From positions 1-64,000 of the forward strand of contig DUCM01000018.1 in the NCBI GenBank assembly GCA_012959785.1: a stretch of 64,000 nt of DNA. Direction: 5' to 3'. This DNA comes from Planctomycetota bacterium (GTDB taxonomy: Bacteria; Planctomycetota; UBA1135; GCA-002686595). Of this stretch, positions 17,050 to 25,131 are shown one piece after another. The translations under genes and the position numbers were made by a program. Positions within the stretch are counted from its first letter, which is position 1; each line of letters opens with the position of its first letter. The notes below the pieces were generated by a model. The model was not told the origin of the DNA. It worked only from the letters and a program-made list of their open reading frames with translations, and did not search any database.

Positions 17050-18540
17050 ATGATCTCTATTCTGTTGCTCTGCCTGGCGCCCCTCGGGGGCGCTGCTCAA
17101 CTCAGTCCAGTCGCTGCACACGATTTCTCCGCGGTTGAAATCCGTGGCGGACAAGAGGATCCAGCCAAGCAGTATTCCGCCAAGCGCAAGGAGGCGGGCA
17201 AGGATCCCGAGAAGCTGTGGGAGCTGTACCTGTGGTGCGAGGCCTATGGGCTGGACAAGCAGGGGCGTTCGTGCCTGCGGGCAGTGGTCAAGGCCAACCC
17301 AGACCACAAGGAGGCGCACGAGAAACTCGGACACCTCGAATACGAGGGGCGCTGGTTCCCGAGTCAGAAGAAGCTGGATAAGTTCAAGGCCAAAGAAGAG
17401 CTGCGCATCGCCGAGGACGAAGGGCTCGTCAGGTGGAAGGACGGCTGGGTCAAGCTGGAGGACCTGCCTTTCCTGGAGAGAGGCATGGCGCTCGACGAGA
17501 ATGGCGAGTGGGTGTCAAAGGAGGACTTGGAGAAACAGGCGGCGGGCTGGGTCAAGCAGGATCTTGTCTGGGTCTCCCCCGATGAGATCGAAAACATGGA
17601 GAAGGGCCTGTGGAAGTGCGGCGACAAGTGGCTCGACTTGGACAAGGCCAACGAATGGCATTCCAAACTGGAACGCATGTGGAAGATCCCCGGCGACTAT
17701 TTTCTGCTTTACACCACCTGCGACCGCGATGTGGCCATGCAGGCCATGGACCACATGGACCGCGGCCACAGGGACATGGCGCGCATCATCGGCGGCATGA
17801 CGGGCGATCTTCTGCATGTGGCCATGCTGCGGAACATCAAACAGTACGGCGTGTTCGCTGCGGGCTCAGAGCGGAACCAGCCGACGGAGATGCTGGGCCT
17901 CTCCTCGATTCACCACGCGTACTACGGAGAACTCTGGTTCGATGCCGACAACAAGGAGTACCACGCTGGCGGTGTGGGGTATTGGGATGCATCGACCGAG
18001 AACGGCAGCCGATTTGGGCCTCACGCGGCCCGACACGCGGCGACCCTCTCCATGATAGAAGCGGTTGACCCCAGCCCGGAATCCCTGAAGAAGCTGCGCA
18101 AGAAAGGCAACTCCTACACCGAGCGCTTCATCGGCGAATTCTACAAGGAGAAGAACCTGCCCCAGTGGTTTCGCTATGGAGCAGCCTCCTATGTGGAGCG
18201 CTACTTCGTGGACCAATTCGTCGGCGCCGGCGGCAATGCCAACTGGCCCAAGGACTGGTCGGTCAGCAACATAGCCGGTCGCGGTGGGCTGCGGCCGCTG
18301 AAGGACATCTTCAGCATCGAGCTCGCACCCAACGACCCCAGCGATGCAGGCAAACTATTGAATGAAAGGGGGCTGCTCGTGGCCTTTGCCCTCGACGGTA
18401 AATGCGCGCCGGTGGCGAACGCCCTGGGGGCGGTCAAGGCCGCCATTCGATCCGGCAAGGGGCACAAGAAAGCCATTGGGGAACTCGAACTTGCCTTGCT
18501 TAAACACGGCAAAGAACTGCGAGCCTTTGCCGGTCTCTAG
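17050..18540 (+). CDS. Secreted protein with repeated Gly-Trp segments and a peptidase-like C-terminal half
   Basis: 496 residues with a signal peptide (MISILLLCLAPLGGAAQ, likely cut near 17). Residues about 40-95 look like a tetratricopeptide unit. About 95-200 holds several copies of a short G-x-W motif (GRWFPSQKKL, DGWVKLED, GEWVSKEDL, AGWVKQDL, DKWLDLDKA). This pattern is frequent in uncharacterised secreted proteins of planctomycete type. The C-terminal half has GLSSIHHAYYGELWFD, HAARHAATLSMIE and PQWFRYGAASYVERYF. That resembles the layout of MA-like metallopeptidases, but without a clear HExxH, so catalysis is doubtful. It is followed after 26 bp by another secreted protein gene. Confidence 0.75.
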   Translation: MISILLLCLAPLGGAAQLSPVAAHDFSAVEIRGGQEDPAKQYSAKRKEAGKDPEKLWELYLWCEAYGLDKQGRSCLRAVVKANPDHKEAHEKLGHLEYEGRWFPSQKKLDKFKAKEELRIAEDEGLVRWKDGWVKLEDLPFLERGMALDENGEWVSKEDLEKQAAGWVKQDLVWVSPDEIENMEKGLWKCGDKWLDLDKANEWHSKLERMWKIPGDYFLLYTTCDRDVAMQAMDHMDRGHRDMARIIGGMTGDLLHVAMLRNIKQYGVFAAGSERNQPTEMLGLSSIHHAYYGELWFDADNKEYHAGGVGYWDASTENGSRFGPHAARHAATLSMIEAVDPSPESLKKLRKKGNSYTERFIGEFYKEKNLPQWFRYGAASYVERYFVDQFVGAGGNANWPKDWSVSNIAGRGGLRPLKDIFSIELAPNDPSDAGKLLNERGLLVAFALDGKCAPVANALGAVKAAIRSGKGHKKAIGELELALLKHGKELRAFAGL

Positions 18541-18566
18541 AAACCAGTAAGACAGGAACCACAGAC

Positions 18567-20801
18567 ATGCTTTTCACAGCCCTCATATCTAGCGCCCTCA
18601 TGGCGGCGGGTGGCGGCCACGCGGAGTGGCACCCCGCTGATGCCAACATCTTTGTCGAGATTGCCGCGCCCCAGTCGATCTGTGCGGCGTACGAAGAGTC
18701 GGCACTCTTTACTCTGGCGAACGATCTGGAAATCCTATCGCTGTTTGCCACGCTGAACGGCGCGGACCCCGAGACCCTTGACGCGACGGATCTCTTGGAA
18801 AAGCCCCTCGAGGGCATGCTGGACTCGTTGAAAGCGCTTGCGCCCGAGTTGTTTCAGGCCTTGTTTCTAGCCCACGAGGCTGTGGGCTGTTCGTTCTCGG
18901 TATCGGGGTTGGAACTGCGCGGTCTCGCGCCGCTCTTGCTCGCCGCGGAATACGCGCTGACGCCGGAAATCATCGAGCACTTCGGAACTCTCTGCCTTCG
19001 ACTCGTCTGCGAGCGACCCGGCGCTACCGCAGAGGAACAGGCGCAGTTCGTGACCTCGCTCGGAGACCTCCTGGGTTTTGAGGGCACAAACCACGCGGTG
19101 GCGAGGGGACAGGGAGAAGACGCGGGCGAGACACTCAAAATGACCGTTTGGTCGAACCCGGCCTGGTTGGGCGCGGAAGTCTTCTCGGTCTTCATCGAAG
19201 GCAAACATATCGTGGGCCTGGGACGCGGGGCCTCGGGAAAATTTATGACCGAGGACATCCGGCTCGCCTCCAACCCGGGGTTTGAAGGCGGCCGCAAGCA
19301 GTTTCGCCAAGAGGAGGGACTTGCGGTTTACGAGTTGTATGCCAACGCCGATGGTCTTGGTGAACTTGGTGCCCTGTTCGGCGGCGACGGAGCCGAGTCG
19401 AGCGGAGCCCTGGCTCTGGATTGGCGCATGCTTACAGGCGCGGGCCACTTCGAGTGGCACACGCGGACCCACATGGTAGAGGGCCGCTTCATCATGGAAT
19501 CCTTCAACACTCGCGGCGATGGCCCGAAGAAGTTCTGCGATGTGTTGGGCCAGACCCCCGTGACGAAGGCCGACTTCCAAATGGTCCCCGCTGGCGCGAC
19601 TGCGGTTTGGGCCACCACCATCGACAAGGAGGTCCTGGGCGAGGTGATTGCGATTGCCATCGCCGACGCCACCGGCGGCAACCCGGAGGTTTTTCTCCAG
19701 GGCCTGGAAGGCGAGAGCGGTTTGAACATTCAGCGCGATCTGGTCGATGCGATAGGGGAGACCCTGGTGTTCTATGCCATGCCCTTCACAGGACCCAGCA
19801 TGCCCAAGATGTACTTCGCCCTCGAACTCGTCGACGCAGAGGCCTTTGCCAGGGGCCTAGAACAGATGGGGGCCATCGCCACAGCCCTTTCCGGGAACTC
19901 CCTGCGGTTTTCATCGCGCCCCTACCGCAAGCACCCAGTCATGTCCTTCGCAAGCGCCGAGGGGTTTGCCATCGATGTTCCCAGTGAGATGATGCCCCTC
20001 TTGTCCGGGTTGCTCAACCCCAGCCTTGCGATCGGCATCCTCGAAGATCGTGCGATCCTTTCGCTCTCGGGCATGCACACCAAGCGCGAGATGAAGCGTC
20101 TTTTGAAGGACGGCGGAGAAGCACACGCCCTGGCCATGCCGGAGTCGCGCTTGCCCGCGGGCGCAGTCTTCTACCGCGAGACGGACTGGGGCGCCCAGCT
20201 CGACTCCCTGTATGTCGGCCTCAAGGCGTTCTTTCCCCTCCTGCAACAAGGTTTTGGGGACTTCCTGACCATAGGCCCCGAAGACCTGCCAGGCGACGAC
20301 CTGTTCAGTCGCCATATTTCCACAACCGTGAGCTGGAGCGCCAAGAGACCTCATGGGACTTACTCGTACTCCGAATCCAGCTTTGGACCGGAGTTGCTCT
20401 GCGCCCTGGGCGCAGGCATTGGAGCAGCCTTGTTCACCGAAGAGTCGGAGGGGCCGGCCGAACTTGCTCCAGCCGAGGCCGGGGCCTCCGCCAAAGACGA
20501 GCCGGGCGAATCGCCGACTCAACAAACCCGCGAAGCTCTGCGGGACATCAAGGTGGGGATCATGGTTTTCCGTGGCGACACGGGCCGATTTCCAACGGCT
20601 CTGGGCGACCTGACCGGCGCCACGGCGGGCTATCCCAGCGGCTATCTCGCCACCAGAGCGGTGCCGCTCGACGGCTGGGGAAGAACCCTCTTGTACGAAC
20701 TCGAGGACGAAGACGCGGCGTTCCGCATCTGGTCCAGCGGCCCGAACGGCCAGGACGAAGGCGGAGTGGGCGATGATGTCAACTTGGCCCAGCGCCGTTA
20801 A
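18567..20801 (+). CDS. Large secreted protein with C-terminal GspG-like (type II secretion pseudopilin) domain
   Basis: 744 residues with a short N-terminal hydrophobic stretch (MLFTALISSALMAAGGG) that may be a signal peptide. The first 640 residues show no family I recognise. Spaced motifs such as EWHPADANIFVEIAAP and VFYRETDWGAQLDSLYVGLKAFFPLL recall DUF3352-like secreted proteins. From about residue 650 the sequence matches the C-terminal domain of major pseudopilins: AVPLDGWGRTLLYELEDEDAAFRIWSSGPNGQDEGG, followed by a DD pair that could bind calcium as in GspG. The N-terminal pilin helix is missing, so this is a domain fusion and not a pseudopilin. It is probably cotranscribed with the preceding gene. 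Confidence 0.75.
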   Translation: MLFTALISSALMAAGGGHAEWHPADANIFVEIAAPQSICAAYEESALFTLANDLEILSLFATLNGADPETLDATDLLEKPLEGMLDSLKALAPELFQALFLAHEAVGCSFSVSGLELRGLAPLLLAAEYALTPEIIEHFGTLCLRLVCERPGATAEEQAQFVTSLGDLLGFEGTNHAVARGQGEDAGETLKMTVWSNPAWLGAEVFSVFIEGKHIVGLGRGASGKFMTEDIRLASNPGFEGGRKQFRQEEGLAVYELYANADGLGELGALFGGDGAESSGALALDWRMLTGAGHFEWHTRTHMVEGRFIMESFNTRGDGPKKFCDVLGQTPVTKADFQMVPAGATAVWATTIDKEVLGEVIAIAIADATGGNPEVFLQGLEGESGLNIQRDLVDAIGETLVFYAMPFTGPSMPKMYFALELVDAEAFARGLEQMGAIATALSGNSLRFSSRPYRKHPVMSFASAEGFAIDVPSEMMPLLSGLLNPSLAIGILEDRAILSLSGMHTKREMKRLLKDGGEAHALAMPESRLPAGAVFYRETDWGAQLDSLYVGLKAFFPLLQQGFGDFLTIGPEDLPGDDLFSRHISTTVSWSAKRPHGTYSYSESSFGPELLCALGAGIGAALFTEESEGPAELAPAEAGASAKDEPGESPTQQTREALRDIKVGIMVFRGDTGRFPTALGDLTGATAGYPSGYLATRAVPLDGWGRTLLYELEDEDAAFRIWSSGPNGQDEGGVGDDVNLAQRR

Positions 20802-20821
20802 GGAGAACGGGGCGACTCTGC

Positions 20822-21505
20822 ATGGGTAGGAGATTTCGCCACGCGCGGCGCCGAGCGGGCCTCGTGGCCACGCACTTGATGGGGCCCCTCGTCGTGCGCC
20901 TGCTCTCCAAGACCTGGACGACCAAAGTGCTCGGTGCCGAGCACCTTGGGGCGGCCCGTGGCGAAGGAGGCGGGCACTTCATGTCTGTCTGGCATGGTCG
21001 CATGGTGCTCGGTATGACGCACCACGAAGGCTCTGGCTACGAGGTCCTGGTCTCTCCGAGCGCAGACGGTGACATCTCAGAGAACATTCTCAAGAGGTTT
21101 GGGTACGGCGTGATTCGAGGGTCTTCTTCGCGCTCCGGCGCACGCGCCCTGCGCGCCATGATGGCCAGCCTGGAGGGCGGCACGGTGTTGGTTATCACAC
21201 CCGACGGACCTCGCGGGCCGCGACACTCAACAAACCCTGGCCTGGCCTGGATGGCACGCGCCACGGGCTACGCCATCGTGCCCTGCGGTTTCGTTTGCGA
21301 CCGAGCCTGGCGCGCTGCGAGTTGGGATAGGTTTTGTGTACCCAAGATCGGGGCACGGTTGAGGGTTGTCTACGGCGAGCCTGTGTATGTACCCCGTGAA
21401 GCGCAACCCGAGGACCTCAAGGCGGCGACCGAACTGATCCGTGATCGCATGCTGGCAGCCGAGCAGGCGGGCTTTGACGACATGGGGACGGAGAACGACT
21501 GGTGA
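20822..21505 (+). CDS. DUF374 / lysophospholipid acyltransferase-like protein
   Basis: 227 residues. SVWHGRMVLGMTHH, LVSPSADGDISENILKRFGYGVIRGSSSRSGARALRAM and ITPDGPRGPRHSTNPGLAWMARATG are hallmarks of the DUF374 branch of the acyltransferase superfamily. The acceptor site is FMSVWHGRM, where WH-G replaces the usual HxxxxD spacing. Members are thought to acylate membrane lipid or lipid A precursors; the substrate here is unknown. Its stop overlaps the next gene start by 4 nt. Confidence 0.85.
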   Translation: MGRRFRHARRRAGLVATHLMGPLVVRLLSKTWTTKVLGAEHLGAARGEGGGHFMSVWHGRMVLGMTHHEGSGYEVLVSPSADGDISENILKRFGYGVIRGSSSRSGARALRAMMASLEGGTVLVITPDGPRGPRHSTNPGLAWMARATGYAIVPCGFVCDRAWRAASWDRFCVPKIGARLRVVYGEPVYVPREAQPEDLKAATELIRDRMLAAEQAGFDDMGTENDW

Positions 21506-22392
21506 TCCGCGTCGGCGCGGCGGGCTGGGTCTATCGCGACTGGGATGGAATCGTCTACCCCGCGCGCAAGCGAAAAGGTTTTGAGGCGCTCGAATACCTG
21601 CAACGCTTCACCGACTGTGTGGAGATAAATTCGAGCTTCTACGCCACACCACGGGCAGAAAACGCGGTGCGCTGGGCACAGCAAACTCGCCGCCCAGACG
21701 CAGTGCCCGCGTTCCACTTCAGCGCGAAACTCCAGCAAGCCTTCACCCACGGGCCAGTCCTGGCGGGGCAAGAACTCGAAGCAGCCAGCGCAGCTTTTTC
21801 CAAAGGCCTGGAGCCCCTACGCAGCTCGGGCCGTTTGGCAGCACTCCTCGCTCAGTTCCCTGTGACCTTTCACCACACTCTTGCCGGCGAGGAACGCCTT
21901 GTGGGCATAAAGAGGAGCTTCCCAGGCTGGCCCATGGCCGTGGAGTTGCGCCACAAGAGCTGGTTCACAGAAGCCGCCTTGAGGTTCCTCGAATCAGCCG
22001 AGCTCTCGCTCCTACACATCGACTTGCCCGCGGCTCGGGATCACCCACCGGCGCGCTTTCGTTCCACAGGACCCATTGGCTATCTGCGCTTACATGGTCG
22101 TAATGCCCAGCAGTGGTTCAAGAAGGGAGCCGGGCGCGACCAGCGCTACGATTACCTCTACGGGCCCCGGGAAATCGAAGAATTGCATGCGACCGCGCTC
22201 GAACTGGCAGAAGAACACGATGAGGTTTACATCGTCTCCAACAATCACTTCGAGGGACAAGCCGTAGCCAACGCCATCGAGTTGCGAGCGCGTCTAGTGG
22301 GCGAGCGCGTTCCCGCGCCAGCAGAGCTCATGGCGCGCTACCCGCGCCTTGGGGAGTGCGCAGAGAGCGTGGGCCAACAGGAACTCTTCTAG
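21502..22392 (+). CDS. DUF72 family protein
   Basis: 296 residues with the complete DUF72 pattern: GAAGWVYRDWDGIVYP at the N-terminus, CVEINSSFYATPR near residue 40, FSAKLQQAFTH near 74, VELRHKSWF near 150 and YLRLHGRN near 195. The C-terminus has YIVSNNHFEGQAVANAIEL. These proteins adopt a TIM-barrel fold resembling AP endonucleases. Their function is unproven. GTG start, coupled by a 4-nt overlap with the acyltransferase gene. It converges with the next gene with a 4-nt overlap. Confidence 0.9.
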   Translation: MIRVGAAGWVYRDWDGIVYPARKRKGFEALEYLQRFTDCVEINSSFYATPRAENAVRWAQQTRRPDAVPAFHFSAKLQQAFTHGPVLAGQELEAASAAFSKGLEPLRSSGRLAALLAQFPVTFHHTLAGEERLVGIKRSFPGWPMAVELRHKSWFTEAALRFLESAELSLLHIDLPAARDHPPARFRSTGPIGYLRLHGRNAQQWFKKGAGRDQRYDYLYGPREIEELHATALELAEEHDEVYIVSNNHFEGQAVANAIELRARLVGERVPAPAELMARYPRLGECAESVGQQELF

Positions 22393-23303
22393 AACCCGTA
22401 ACTCAAGCCCAGAAACAACGCCAGGCCCTCGGGGCGATTGAAGGCGTTGAATTCATAGAAGCCGCGCATGACGAGGTCGCCGTTCCATTGCGGCATGGAG
22501 TAGCGTGCTTCTCCGCCCACACCGGCGGTGCCGTAGAAGCCATCATTGCCATTGGCATCCAGTCCACTGTCGCGGGAGGTCTGCCAGACTCCGTAGCCCG
22601 CGAGCCCCACATTCCAACGCTCGCTCGTGCGCTTGCCTACGCTCCAATCGAGAACGATATCTCCCCCGGGGTCGAGGTCCAAGCCGTCGACATTTCCGTG
22701 AAACTCGAAGCGCGTCATGGCCGACATGTGCCATTCGCTCCAGCGCTTGGGGTAGTAGGTCATGCCGAGGGAAAACTCGTGGGTGTCGAATCCCTTGCCG
22801 GTGTTGTCGTCGGCGCTGGCGGAGTACGAACCCGTATCCATCCAGTAGGCGTAGCCAAAATTGACCCGATGCCGCTCGCCCTCCCAGTACAAGGAGAGGG
22901 GTTGCAGATAGATGTCACCGAGCCCCAGGCTGCCCGTGCCGAGTTCGGTGGTGTGCGGATTCATCTCGGTGGTGGCGAGCGGCAAGCCGGCGCGCATCAC
23001 AAAGCGCGCCCCCAGGATGTTCCAAGGCGTCGACCACGAGAGGGTGCTATGGTTGGAAAGCGCGCTCAAACTGTTCACGCCCACATCATCGCCGTTGCGG
23101 TTGGCCTGGACATCGGCGCTGTAGAGCAAGGTCATGTTCTCCAGGTGCAGGCCGGGGGCGGGGGCGCTGCCGAGTTCGAGCCCCAAAAAGCCCGGGATCG
23201 AGTGTCCGGTGCGCAACTGGGCCGAGGCGCTGCCCGCGTTGAGGCAGAGCACAACAAGTCCCGAGATCAGCGAAGCGAGGGAGCGAGGGGTGAGCAAAAA
23301 CAT
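22389..23303 (-). CDS. Outer-membrane beta-barrel protein, SphA/phenol-meta-pathway-like family
   Basis: 304 residues. A signal peptide (MFLLTPRSLASLISGLVVLCLNAGSASA, cut after ASA) is followed by alternating hydrophobic strands to a C-terminal aromatic residue (GLSYGF), the end signature of outer-membrane barrels. The layout HSIPGFLGLELGSAPAPGLHLENMTLLYSAD matches the family often annotated as transporter or meta-pathway phenol degradation protein. Substrate is unknown; I would not infer phenol metabolism. The upstream gap (23304-23552) holds an 8-bp hairpin at 23351-23371 and otherwise nothing. Confidence 0.8.
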   Translation of the reverse strand: MFLLTPRSLASLISGLVVLCLNAGSASAQLRTGHSIPGFLGLELGSAPAPGLHLENMTLLYSADVQANRNGDDVGVNSLSALSNHSTLSWSTPWNILGARFVMRAGLPLATTEMNPHTTELGTGSLGLGDIYLQPLSLYWEGERHRVNFGYAYWMDTGSYSASADDNTGKGFDTHEFSLGMTYYPKRWSEWHMSAMTRFEFHGNVDGLDLDPGGDIVLDWSVGKRTSERWNVGLAGYGVWQTSRDSGLDANGNDGFYGTAGVGGEARYSMPQWNGDLVMRGFYEFNAFNRPEGLALFLGLSYGF

Positions 23304-23552
23304 GGCGCCGGAGTCCGAGGTGTGGAGGGTGAGGGGAAGCGCTGGCCAGGATAGCCCCCGAGCGGGGCTATTCGAGACTCGGGTTTTGGGCTCGGGCGAG
23401 AATCCCGAGGCCTTGCGGTCTCGTCCGTGGCGGGGCTGCGTAAGCTGAATCCTTGCGAAACCCCGTGCCTCTGCCCGCGAGGCCCGTTCTAGAGGGGCCC
23501 AGGCCAGGGTGGACTCTTCCTCGCCGTCCCCTATCCTGATCGGCCCTCGATC

Positions 23553-25067
23553 TTGCGCTTTCGTGCGAACCCGAGGGCTTTCGTGTTACCCGTGGCTGAA
23601 TCCCTCCTCTTTCCGGCGCTCTACGCAGGCTGCCTGTCCCTGCTGGCGGTCTATGGCGCCCACCGTCTGTGGATGCTGCGCCGTTTTAACTCCATCGAGA
23701 CCCCTGCGGCGGCCACCCCCCCAGAGGCGCTCCCACGGATCACTGTACAGCTTCCCGTCTACAACGAGCGCGCAGTGGCAGCCCGGGTGATTGCGGCCGC
23801 TGGCGCCCTTGATTACCCCAGCGACCGGATTCAGATCCAGGTCCTCGATGACTCAGGAGACGACACCTGCAAAATAGTGGACCAGGCCGTGGCAGCCCTC
23901 TGCCGGCAGGGGTTGGATGCTGTGGTCGTGCGTCGCACGGAGCGCACGGGTTTCAAGGCCGGCGCCCTCGACGCCGGAATGCTGACGGCTACCGGCGAGT
24001 TGGTTTGCATTTTCGACGCGGATTTCATGCCGCGCCCCGAGTTCTTGCGCCAGCTCGTACCACACATTCAAGACCCCAAAGTGGGCTGCGTGCAGGCCCG
24101 TTGGAGCCACGAAAACCGCGACGAGTCCGCTCTGACCCGCGCCCAGGCGACGCTCCTCGACGGACACTTTGTGATCGAACACAAGGTGCGGCACGACGCG
24201 GGACTGTTCTTCAACTTCAACGGTACTGCGGGCATCTGGCGCCGCGCAGCGATTCGGGACGCTGGAGGCTGGCAAACCGACACGCTTACCGAAGACCTCG
24301 ACCTCTCCTACCGCGCCCAACTGGCGGGTTGGCGATTCGTCTACGCGCCGGAGGTGGTCTCGCCCGCGGAATTGCCCCAGAGCCTGGCTGCATTCAAAAC
24401 CCAGCAACACCGTTGGGCGAAGGGCAGTGCGCAGGTTTTGAAGAAGCTCGCCAAGAGGATCTACAACTCATCAACACCCCTGCCGGTTCGGCTGGAAGCC
24501 TTCATCCACCTCAGCAGCAATGTGGGTTACCCCCTGGTTCTTGCTTTGTCCTTGCTCTTGCCTGTAGTGCACCTCCACGGACCGCTGGTGGGGGATGCGG
24601 CACACCTCGCGATCTTTGTCTTGTGCACCCTATCGGTGATGCTCTTCTACGAGCGCGGTCAACGGGCCCTGGGCCGCGGCGTGCTTCGGCGCCTGGGCGA
24701 CACCCTGTTGGCCATGTCACTCGGCATCGGCCTGTGCGTCAGCCAAAGCGGCGCGGTGTTCGCCGGCCTCTTCGGCACGCGCGGGGTCTTCGAGCGCACC
24801 CCCAAGCGCGGTGGCTACCGAGCCCTCGCCAGAGGCCTGCCCGGGATCGAGCTGACGCTTGCCCTGTGGCTCGGTTGGGCCGCCGTCTGTGCGGCGCGAG
24901 CCGGCTTGTGGGGTAGCCTGCCCTTCCTGGCTCTGTTCACGGCGAGCTTCCTGTGGGTGGGAGGCCTTTCCCTTTGGGAGGCCCTGGCGGTTCAAGTGGG
25001 CAGTTCGCGGCGGTTTGCGAAAGCCCAATCAAGCAGACGGTCACCCGGAGAGGGGTCACGGGTATAA
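23553..25067 (+). CDS. Membrane glycosyltransferase family 2, cellulose-synthase-like
   Basis: 504 residues with an N-terminal helix (residues 12-35), a cytosolic GT2 domain (about 55-310) and four or more C-terminal helices. All processive GT2 motifs are visible: VLDDSGDDT (first Asp), IFDADFMP (DxD), LTEDLDLSYR (TED catalytic base) and QQHRWAKG (QxxRW). This places it with CslA/BcsA-like enzymes that make beta-linked polysaccharide. The sugar donor cannot be told. No bcsB, PilZ or cellulase gene is adjacent. The listed start is TTG; a GTG 30 nt downstream is an equally good candidate. Confidence 0.88.
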   Translation: MRFRANPRAFVLPVAESLLFPALYAGCLSLLAVYGAHRLWMLRRFNSIETPAAATPPEALPRITVQLPVYNERAVAARVIAAAGALDYPSDRIQIQVLDDSGDDTCKIVDQAVAALCRQGLDAVVVRRTERTGFKAGALDAGMLTATGELVCIFDADFMPRPEFLRQLVPHIQDPKVGCVQARWSHENRDESALTRAQATLLDGHFVIEHKVRHDAGLFFNFNGTAGIWRRAAIRDAGGWQTDTLTEDLDLSYRAQLAGWRFVYAPEVVSPAELPQSLAAFKTQQHRWAKGSAQVLKKLAKRIYNSSTPLPVRLEAFIHLSSNVGYPLVLALSLLLPVVHLHGPLVGDAAHLAIFVLCTLSVMLFYERGQRALGRGVLRRLGDTLLAMSLGIGLCVSQSGAVFAGLFGTRGVFERTPKRGGYRALARGLPGIELTLALWLGWAAVCAARAGLWGSLPFLALFTASFLWVGGLSLWEALAVQVGSSRRFAKAQSSRRSPGEGSRV

Positions 25068-25131
25068 CGGGTACAAGAAGAAATTAGGGGCGGCAGCGCC
25101 CCTGCCTGCCCGGCTCTGATCCCCCCTCACC

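Noticed and set aside
25087..25102. GC hairpin as terminator of the glycosyltransferase gene
   Set aside because: The 6-bp stem has no U-tract on the plus strand, so it was mentioned only within the neighbouring gene entry.
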